From positions 1 to 10,095 of the forward strand of contig JAQVKB010000021.1 of NCBI GenBank assembly GCA_028694875.1: a stretch of 10,095 bases of DNA. Reading direction: 5' to 3'. Positions 1 to 6,036 of this stretch are shown here, piece by piece. The translations under genes were made by a program, and so were the position numbers. The stretch's first letter is position 1. Each line of letters opens with the position of its first letter. The notes below the pieces were generated by a model. The model searched no databases, had not been told where the DNA came from, and worked only from the letters and a program-made list of their open reading frames with translations. This stretch comes from Candidatus Izemoplasmatales bacterium. GTDB taxonomy: Bacteria; Bacillota_I; Bacilli_A; Izemoplasmatales; Hujiaoplasmataceae.

Positions 1-438
1 ACCAACGACCAATGCCGATGCGAATTTACTGGAAACCTTGATGAATCCTCCGGAGAATAACAAAACCGTAATCAAGACGACGATAAACGTGGTCGAGATG
101 GCGGTCGGAATGATGCCGTCCGCCAACGAAGCGTACATCAAGGAAATCGTTCCTAAGATGTAACCTTCGCTAATGGCATAGATTGTGCCGAAGATTGGGG
201 CGAGTTTCACGTTTCGAGTTCCCACCCACACGGAGATGAATCCGAGGATGAAAGCACCAATGAGTGCACCGATGGACAGGAAAGGATAAGCATAGAAATA
301 GGCACCTACGCCTCCAGCGACAAGTAATAAGAATAGTGTTCGAAATGTCACACTGCTATATGTCACCGCACCATCATAAGAGACAGCTTCCATATTGCGC
401 ATGCGACGGAACACGGGATTGGAATTTCGATAGTTCAT
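1..438 (-). CDS. Bax inhibitor-1/YccA-family membrane protein, C-terminus cut by window edge
   Basis: Only the first 146 residues are visible; the rest lies beyond the left edge. The protein starts with a short cytosolic stretch (NPVFRRM at residues 7-13, a typical opening for this bacterial family). At least four hydrophobic helices follow, at roughly residues 33-50, 52-72, 79-103 and 109-130. The third carries the family-like pattern P81, Y87-A-x-x-E-G, L95-G, S99. Members are six- or seven-helix inner-membrane proteins related to TMBIM/BI-1, some of which act as pH-sensitive calcium leak channels. The C-terminal aspartates that would test that idea are not in view. The ATG at 436-438 is chosen because AAGGAGG (446-452) sits 7 nt upstream. 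It lies 81 nt downstream of polC on the same strand and has its own TATAAT box, so it may be transcribed both alone and by readthrough. The family call is from sequence pattern only; the physiological role is unknown. Confidence 0.82.
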   Translation of the reverse strand, partial: MNYRNSNPVFRRMRNMEAVSYDGAVTYSSVTFRTLFLLLVAGGVGAYFYAYPFLSIGALIGAFILGFISVWVGTRNVKLAPIFGTIYAISEGYILGTISLMYASLADGIIPTAISTTFIVVLITVLLFSGGFIKVSSKFASALVVG

Positions 439-462
439 ACAAGTACCTCCTTGCTAGAAAAT

Positions 463-468
463 ATTATA
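463..468 (-). promoter_or_regulatory. -10 box of promoter for the Bax inhibitor-like gene
   Basis: A perfect TATAAT on the minus strand lies 24 nt upstream of the ATG. It predicts a start near 456 and a leader of about 18 nt that just includes the AAGGAGG site. No good -35 hexamer lies 16-18 nt upstream, and there is no TGn extension, so the promoter is plausible but unproven. Confidence 0.55.
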
Positions 469-510
469 CACCAACAAACAAGATTGTATCATGTCGATTC
501 TGTGTTTTTC

Positions 511-525
511 TTGTAAATTTTACAA
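511..525. repeat. 15-nt AT-rich palindrome over the polC stop codon
   Basis: The sequence TTGTAAATTTTACAA is symmetric (7-bp arms around one base) and includes the polC TAA at 520-522. As RNA it could form only a short stem of about five A/U-rich pairs, and no T-tract follows on the minus strand. It is therefore a poor terminator. It could be a protein-binding site about 45 bp upstream of the next gene's -10 box, or chance in AT-rich DNA. Confidence 0.35.
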
Positions 526-3500
526 ATCAAAAAGCGAAATCTGATTCTCGTTAATCATCCCATCAAACGTTCCAAGACCTTCGAGCCGTTCGAACAAAGT
601 GGAAGACAATTTGGTCCTTGTTTTGATGTCTTGTTTCGAGATAAATGGTTTCTCTTCGCGCGCTTCGACAATCGACGAAGCGACGTTTTGTCCCAACGAA
701 TCGATGACGACAAACGGCATCAATAGCCCTTTCTTGTCGGGCGTGATTTTGAAATCCGCAGCTTCGGATTCGTGAATATCAATCGGTTGGAAATGGAAAC
801 CACGTTTTGTCATTTCGAGCGCAATTTCGAGAACTGTTACGAGGTTCTTTTCACGTTCGGAAGCATTGGCGTTGTTGTTAATCTCATCGAGTCGACGTTT
901 GATTCCCATTTCACCTTCGGAAAAGGCGTCGACATCAAAGATGTTGGCACGTTTCGAAAAATAGGCGCTATAGAAATAAATCGGTCGATAGAGTTTAAAC
1001 CAAGCAATGCGCATCGCCATCAACACATACGCGGTCGCATGGGCTTTTGGGAACATATACTTGATTTTCGAACAGGACCAAATGTACCATTCGGGCACAT
1101 TCGAAGAACGCATCGCATCGGCGTAAATCGCCCATTTTTCGGGATTTGCCGGTGCTTTTCCCTTACGGACAAATTCCATGATTTCAAACGCCATCGTAGG
1201 AACCATACCATAGTCGATTAAATCGACCATGATATCGTCACGACAACCAATAATGTCTTTGAAGTCAACGCGACCAAACTCGCGCTTTCTTCCTGTAATC
1301 AAGTCTTGTGCGTTGCCGCTCCATACGTCTGTCCCATGGGATAGACCTGAAATTTTGACCAAATCGGAGAAACTGGCGGGTCGGGAATCACGAAGCATGC
1401 CACGAACAAAGTTCGTTCCAAATTCGGGAATTCCATAGGAAGCAACATCCGAATCGATGTCTTCAGGAGAAAGCCCGATAACATCAGTACCGGATAGGAG
1501 TTTATAAACCTCTTTGTCATCGACAGGGATGTCTTTGGGATCGGAGAAGGGGAAATCCAAAGGATTCTTTTTGACGAGATCCATCAAGTACTTGATCATC
1601 GTCGGATCATCATGACCTAAGACGTCGAGTTTGAAGAGGTTGCTTTCAAACGAGTGATAATCGTAATGGGTTGTTTTCCATGTAGTGTCGGTGGAATCCC
1701 CAGGGTATTGAATCGGCGTGACATCATAAATTTCTTTGTTGTTCGGTACCACGACAATGCCACCTGGATGTTGTCCACTGGTTCGTTTCGAACCTTCTAC
1801 TCCTTTGGCGATTCGCTCCATTTCCGCACGTCGTACAACGAGCGGAACGAGATTTTCTTTGGTTCTGGCTTCATTCTGTTTCTCGTAGAAATCACGCACC
1901 ATCGCATACGCCGTTTTCGCGGCACAAGTTCCAATCGTTCCTGCACGGAAGGCATATTCCGCGCCAAACAATTTTCGAATGTATTCGTGGACTTGGCTTT
2001 GGTAATCTCCAGAGAAGTTGAGATCAATATCCGGAACCTTATCACCCTTGAATCCAAGGAAGGTCTCAAAAGGAATATCATGACCATCTTTGTGCATCGG
2101 AGTGTTGCATACAGGACATACTTTGTCTGGTAAATCAAATCCGCAGTCGGTATGATCGAGCAAACGTTGATTCATCTTTTCGAAATCGCTCGAAGGATAA
2201 TCGCGTTTCTCTTCTTCGGTTTTCTTGAATGCCGTAAAATGACATTTCGGGCAAACATAATGGGGTGGTAAAGGATTGACTTCCGTGATATCCATCAATG
2301 TCGCCACGAGGCTACTACCAACGCTACCACGGCTACCTACCAAATATCCTTCTTCAAGACTCTTTTTTACCAAAAGATGGGAGATATAATAGACGGTCGA
2401 AAATTGGTTTTCAATGATGCTTTTGAGTTCTTTCTCCATCCGATTTTTGACCATCGGATGCATCGTTTTTCCGTAAATGCGCTCGGCGCGTTCACGAACC
2501 ATGTTTTCAACTTTGACTTTGATGGAAGGAACGCCTTGCTCGGCAAGGAACTCGTCGGTTGGCGCAAACAATTCTTTCGGAAACAAAAGAACATTGTCGA
2601 TGATATTGGCCACATCATTGGTATTGTCCACAACAATCGCCTTGGCTGTTTCTTCGCCCAAAAAGGCGAATTCTGCGAGCATCTCTTCCGTAGTACGGAA
2701 ATGTTCGGATGGTTTCATGTCTTCGTGATACAACTTATGGAATCCACCACCACCAACGAGAGGGGTGTTGATCATCACTTCACGATAGACCAAATCTTCT
2801 GGGTCCAAATGATGGACGTCGCCCGTCGCGACAACGATTTTGCCTAGTTCTGCGCCAATTGCCACAATCCGGCGAATGACATCCTCGACGATGGTTCTCC
2901 ATGATGATGTTTGTTGAGCGAGATATGAAAACGTCGATGGCGGTTGGACTTCGAGAATGTCGTAATACTTCGCGGCTTCTCTCAGTTCTCGATCGGTTTT
3001 GTTCATCGCAGTTTCAAAGAAATCGCTGTTGCGACATCCACTGGATACCAACAATCCATCGCGATGTTGTTGTAAAAACTCTTTGGTAATTTTGGCATCG
3101 CGGTCATAGAAATCCGTTAACGATTTGGATAAAATCTTATAGAGATTTTTTAGACCGTGTTGCTTTTGTACCAAGAGATTGATGTGCTTAGGGTAAGGAT
3201 ATTTATAGACCTCGGTTGATGGGATAATGCCATTCAAATCTTGGAACTTGAGGATCCCATCTTTGCGGAGTTGACCGAGCATATGCAAAAACACCTCGGT
3301 CGTCGCTTTGGCATCATTGATCGCACGGTGGTGATCATTGAGCGGTACTTTTAAGAGCTTGCAGAGGGCATCCAACCCATATCGTGCACGGTCGTGATAG
3401 ACCACTTTCGCCAGTGTTAAGGTATCTATGGAAGCTTGTTCTTCCTTGGTGATTTCTAGTTCCTGATACGCATGATAGATATGCCCAAGGTCAAATTCGG

Positions 3501-4989
3501 CGTTATGAGCGACCAAGATGCATCCTTTGGAGAACTCATAGAATTTTCGCAAGACACTTTCCAAATTCGGGGCCGTTTTGACCATTGAATTGGTAATTCC
3601 TGTCAGTTCCGTGGTAAACGCATTGATGTCTTTTCCGGGGTTCACAAATGATTGATACTCCCCGATTTGAGCACCGTTTCGAATTTTGACACCTGCGATT
3701 TCAATCAAGGTGTCATATTGAACGCTGAGTCCTGTGGTCTCAATATCAAAGACGACGAACGTCGCATCCGATAACAATCCTTCGTGGACGCCACGGGTAA
3801 TTTTCACGGCATCATTGTCGACATACACCAATTCCAATCCGTAGATTGGTTTGATGTCTTTCTTGGCAATCGCATGCGCAAAGTCAGGGAAGGATTGGAC
3901 ACTTCCATGATCGGTAATCGCCAATGCACTCATGCCCCACTCCACGGCGCGATCGACGTATTCATCGACAGTAGGAACGCCATCGAGGGCGGACATTTTG
4001 GTATGCGTATGGAGTTCAACACGCTTGAGTGGCGCGTTATCTTCTCGGTTATTCTTCGGTAGGACTTGACTCGTTTTGGCCATCGAAACCGCATTGATGA
4101 CGACTTCTCCATAGTATTCATCATAGACGCCATACCCCGAAACCAACAATCCAAATCCTTCTTTGACCGTGTCTAGGAAGGCTTTTTCATCGACAGAGCG
4201 AAGTCTCTTTTTGACGGTGATGGTGTCTGTTCCATCGGACAAGATGATATTTGCTTGGGCACCACTTCGAAGGTCTTTGATCTCGATGGAAACAATTCGT
4301 CCTCGAATCGTAAAGTTCGCTTTGTTTCCGTTTTGGGCTTTGTACTCTTCTAAATCCATCAACGAGTATGGTAGATTTTTGATGGGGAAGAAGTCATTTT
4401 CAACCGGTTTGTCTTCGTAAAGTTGTTCATATTTCACTTCTTTTAAGTTGACGGTTGCTTGATTGGATTGAACAAATTTCCGGTTCGTTTTGTCGATTTC
4501 TTCTTGAATGGTTTTCGACACTTCATCGACGATGATTTCGACCTTCGCGGGGAATCCATTCACACGTAAACCTGTTTCAATTTCTTGTCGAAACATGCTT
4601 GCGGATTTCGCGCCATAAGGAACCATGATCCGAATATTTCCTGAAGAAACGTCGGTTTCATAGTCACGTAAAGGCATGATTCGTTTGTCTTGGTCAATCA
4701 AACGATCAATCACAAAAGTATAATATTCCATTAAATCATCTTCGGTAAAGATATCATACTCGACATGATAATTGGCGGTTTTCACACTAGGGACAAAGGA
4801 TTCAATCTTGTCGAGTTGATCGACAAAACGACGGTACCGAAGGACCGGTACCGGCTTTTCAAAACGGAGATGGAGGTGCCAAATATTAGCCGCCTCATCC
4901 ACTTCAACTTTGGTAAGATCACCATAGTCGAGAAGAATCTCATCTACGCAATCAATGGTTTCGAGCAACGCTCTTAAATGTTCCTTCAT
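520..4989 (-). CDS. polC: DNA polymerase III alpha subunit, PolC type (replicative polymerase with built-in proofreading)
   Basis: The protein has 1489 residues, near the usual ~1440 for the Gram-positive replicase. Order of domains: N-terminal region (1-200); OB fold (about 225-310); PHP domain (from 323, H327-T-H329, D360-H361; resuming after the exonuclease, D724/H726); DEDDh 3'-5' exonuclease inserted in the PHP domain (D415 and E417 in FDIET, D500 in HNAEFD, H554 and D559); polymerase palm and fingers; and a helix-hairpin-helix-bearing C-terminal part. The structural zinc site is C913/C916 and C958/C961. The catalytic aspartates D987 and D989 lie in PDIDLNFSG. The last residues contain QISLF (1483-1487), the expected sliding-clamp binding motif. 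All proofreading residues are present, so the exonuclease should be active. The ATG at 4987-4989 has AGGGG (4998-5002) 8 nt upstream, and the N-terminus has the WHLHLRF stretch expected near this family's start. It sits alone between its own promoter and the Bax inhibitor-like gene. Confidence 0.98.
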   Translation of the reverse strand: MKEHLRALLETIDCVDEILLDYGDLTKVEVDEAANIWHLHLRFEKPVPVLRYRRFVDQLDKIESFVPSVKTANYHVEYDIFTEDDLMEYYTFVIDRLIDQDKRIMPLRDYETDVSSGNIRIMVPYGAKSASMFRQEIETGLRVNGFPAKVEIIVDEVSKTIQEEIDKTNRKFVQSNQATVNLKEVKYEQLYEDKPVENDFFPIKNLPYSLMDLEEYKAQNGNKANFTIRGRIVSIEIKDLRSGAQANIILSDGTDTITVKKRLRSVDEKAFLDTVKEGFGLLVSGYGVYDEYYGEVVINAVSMAKTSQVLPKNNREDNAPLKRVELHTHTKMSALDGVPTVDEYVDRAVEWGMSALAITDHGSVQSFPDFAHAIAKKDIKPIYGLELVYVDNDAVKITRGVHEGLLSDATFVVFDIETTGLSVQYDTLIEIAGVKIRNGAQIGEYQSFVNPGKDINAFTTELTGITNSMVKTAPNLESVLRKFYEFSKGCILVAHNAEFDLGHIYHAYQELEITKEEQASIDTLTLAKVVYHDRARYGLDALCKLLKVPLNDHHRAINDAKATTEVFLHMLGQLRKDGILKFQDLNGIIPSTEVYKYPYPKHINLLVQKQHGLKNLYKILSKSLTDFYDRDAKITKEFLQQHRDGLLVSSGCRNSDFFETAMNKTDRELREAAKYYDILEVQPPSTFSYLAQQTSSWRTIVEDVIRRIVAIGAELGKIVVATGDVHHLDPEDLVYREVMINTPLVGGGGFHKLYHEDMKPSEHFRTTEEMLAEFAFLGEETAKAIVVDNTNDVANIIDNVLLFPKELFAPTDEFLAEQGVPSIKVKVENMVRERAERIYGKTMHPMVKNRMEKELKSIIENQFSTVYYISHLLVKKSLEEGYLVGSRGSVGSSLVATLMDITEVNPLPPHYVCPKCHFTAFKKTEEEKRDYPSSDFEKMNQRLLDHTDCGFDLPDKVCPVCNTPMHKDGHDIPFETFLGFKGDKVPDIDLNFSGDYQSQVHEYIRKLFGAEYAFRAGTIGTCAAKTAYAMVRDFYEKQNEARTKENLVPLVVRRAEMERIAKGVEGSKRTSGQHPGGIVVVPNNKEIYDVTPIQYPGDSTDTTWKTTHYDYHSFESNLFKLDVLGHDDPTMIKYLMDLVKKNPLDFPFSDPKDIPVDDKEVYKLLSGTDVIGLSPEDIDSDVASYGIPEFGTNFVRGMLRDSRPASFSDLVKISGLSHGTDVWSGNAQDLITGRKREFGRVDFKDIIGCRDDIMVDLIDYGMVPTMAFEIMEFVRKGKAPANPEKWAIYADAMRSSNVPEWYIWSCSKIKYMFPKAHATAYVLMAMRIAWFKLYRPIYFYSAYFSKRANIFDVDAFSEGEMGIKRRLDEINNNANASEREKNLVTVLEIALEMTKRGFHFQPIDIHESEAADFKITPDKKGLLMPFVVIDSLGQNVASSIVEAREEKPFISKQDIKTRTKLSSTLFERLEGLGTFDGMINENQISLFDL

Positions 4990-5013
4990 CCAATCAGCCC
5001 CTGTTATGAAATC

Positions 5014-5019
5014 ATTATA
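5014..5019 (-). promoter_or_regulatory. polC promoter, extended -10 box
   Basis: A perfect TATAAT is preceded by TGA, giving the TGn extended -10 form. There is no convincing -35 hexamer, which is common for extended -10 promoters. The predicted start is near 5007, giving a leader of about 18 nt with the AGGGG site at 4998-5002. It lies between the gmk-rpoZ terminator and polC, so polC is probably transcribed separately. Confidence 0.65.
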
Positions 5020-5060
5020 TCATAAATTTTCTATGAAAATTGATGAAAATAACAGACATG

Positions 5061-5092
5061 AAAAAGAAAAAAGCAGCCCATCGGCTGCTTTT
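5061..5092 (-). terminator. Rho-independent terminator of the gmk-rpoZ operon
   Basis: On the minus strand a 10-bp stem (5069-5078 with 5083-5092, core GCAGCC/GGCTGC) closes a 4-nt loop and is followed by a T-rich run (TTTTCTTTTT, 5070-5061). The upstream foot of the stem overlaps the rpoZ TAA at 5091-5093, so rpoZ has essentially no 3' untranslated spacer before the hairpin. Confidence 0.92.
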
Positions 5093-5303
5093 AAAATTCG
5101 GCTTTGACTTTGTCGGCGAGGATTTCCTCGAGAGCTTGTCCAACGGGCTTGACACAGAGATTATCTACCGATGAATAGCCATCTTGTTTGATAATCTTGG
5201 CGCGTTTTGCCGAAATATAGGCGAGCTTGTATTTCGAATCGATGACTTCTAAGAGATCATCAATCGAAGGATAACGAAGTCCATCTGTGTTTCGATTGGT
5301 CAT
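5091..5303 (-). CDS. rpoZ: RNA polymerase omega subunit
   Basis: A 70-residue protein with the omega signature: YPSIDDLLEVIDSKYKL (residues 11-27), the AKRAK segment after it, and KPVGQALEEI near residues 52-61. Omega binds the beta-prime subunit and helps RNA polymerase assembly and stability. The length fits the family (67 in B. subtilis). The ATG at 5301-5303 overlaps the gmk stop as ATGA. GGAGGG (5313-5318) inside the end of gmk lies 9 nt upstream, so translation is probably coupled to gmk. The pairing gmk-rpoZ is conserved across many Bacillota. The gene is immediately followed by a strong terminator whose stem begins in the stop codon. Confidence 0.95.
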   Translation of the reverse strand: MTNRNTDGLRYPSIDDLLEVIDSKYKLAYISAKRAKIIKQDGYSSVDNLCVKPVGQALEEILADKVKAEF

Positions 5304-5926
5304 GATTGGTTTCCCTCCATCAATTTGTAATACTTGTGAATCGAACGTTCTGTTTTGGCGTGTTCTGCGCGAATGATCGCGTAAATGCGGTCTGCCGCGT
5401 TGGCGACGTCGTCGTTGACGACGATATAGTCGTACTTGTAGGCAAGGTTGTATTCGCGCTCTGCTTTTTCAACCCGGCGTTGAATCTCGATGCCTTTTTC
5501 AGTACCGCGTTTGGTCAAGCGGTCATATAAGGCTTGCTTGGAAGGAGGTACGATAAAGATGAAGACAGCTTCGGGCTTTTGCTCGCGCACTTTGAGCGCA
5601 CCTTGCACCTCAATCTCCATGATAACTTCTTTGCCTTCATCAAGTTTCTTTTCGATATAATCCTTCGGTGTTCCATAATACTCGCCGACAAATTCAGCGT
5701 ATTCCAGAAAACGATTCTCCTTGATCCGCGTCGCAAATTCTTCGTGAGAAACAAAGAAGTAATCAACGCCGTTGACTTCCCCTTCGCGAGGCTTTCTTGT
5801 CGTCATCGAAACGGAATAGCAGAAATTGTTATCAGGGATTTCAAACAACGCTTTTCGAATCGTCCCTTTTCCAACGCCGGACGGTCCGCTGATGACAACC
5901 AACAAACCGAGTTCGTTTAGCTTCAC
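5300..5926 (-). CDS. gmk: Guanylate kinase (GMP + ATP to GDP + ADP)
   Basis: The 208-residue protein matches the usual size (204 in B. subtilis). It has the P-loop GPSGVGKG (residues 14-21), the GMP-binding region TTRKPREGEVNGVDYFF (42-58), the LEYAEFVGEYYGTP segment (74-87) and IEVQGA (105-110). Gmk is the essential cytosolic enzyme that makes GDP for GTP and dGTP, and in many Bacillota it is inhibited by (p)ppGpp. I place the start at the GTG at 5924-5926 because GGAGGGG (5932-5938) sits 5 nt upstream and the protein then begins MKLNELGLLVVISG. A longer frame from a GTG at 5944 would translate that ribosome site and add six residues with no homology value. It is first in an operon with rpoZ and divergent from rqcH. 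Of 14 arginine codons 8 are CGC and only 1 is CGA, unlike rqcH next door. Confidence 0.97.
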   Translation of the reverse strand: MKLNELGLLVVISGPSGVGKGTIRKALFEIPDNNFCYSVSMTTRKPREGEVNGVDYFFVSHEEFATRIKENRFLEYAEFVGEYYGTPKDYIEKKLDEGKEVIMEIEVQGALKVREQKPEAVFIFIVPPSKQALYDRLTKRGTEKGIEIQRRVEKAEREYNLAYKYDYIVVNDDVANAADRIYAIIRAEHAKTERSIHKYYKLMEGNQS

Positions 5927-5959
5927 TTCGACCCCTCCAGACACGATGTATTATGAAAT

Positions 5960-5988
5960 ATAATACCATATAACCCTGATTATGTAAA
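5960..5988 (-). promoter_or_regulatory. gmk-rpoZ promoter
   Basis: On the minus strand TTTACA (5983-5988) and TATTAT (5960-5965) are separated by exactly 17 nt. TGG before the -10 gives a TGn extension. Each hexamer differs from consensus at one base. The predicted start near 5953 leaves a leader of about 27 nt containing GGAGGGG. The -10 region forms one arm of an imperfect inverted repeat with the rqcH -10 region. Confidence 0.8.
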
Positions 5989-6008
5989 TTTTTTTCGCTT
6001 TTTCATGC

Positions 6009-6020
6009 ATATGGTATAAT
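6009..6020 (+). promoter_or_regulatory. rqcH promoter, extended -10 box
   Basis: ATATGGTATAAT contains a perfect TATAAT (6015-6020) with a TGG extension. The -35 region (around 5991-5998) is T-rich but not a good match. The predicted start, near 6027, is only about 10 nt before the rqcH ATG. Part of the purine-rich stretch GGGAGTGGTG (6021-6030) would then lie outside the transcript, leaving GGTG as the ribosome-binding element. Confidence 0.7.
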
Positions 6021-6036
6021 GGGAGTGGTGATTTTT

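Noticed and set aside
264..554. A 96-codon plus-strand frame across the start of the Bax inhibitor-like gene and the end of polC
   Set aside because: It is antisense to two supported genes, has low-complexity basic composition and no family resemblance.
772..2847. Several open frames of 80-160 codons on the plus strand inside polC (for example 1654-2133 and 2377-2847)
   Set aside because: They are antisense to conserved, motif-bearing polC sequence, lack ribosome sites in context and show no recognisable protein features.
4990..5090. Riboswitch or structured leader upstream of polC
   Set aside because: The gap is about 100 nt and is fully used by the gmk-rpoZ terminator and the polC promoter; the predicted leader is only about 18 nt.
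6019..6036. ATG at 6019 as rqcH start
   Set aside because: It overlaps the TATAAT box; family homologs begin at the MSxDG methionine, here at 6037.
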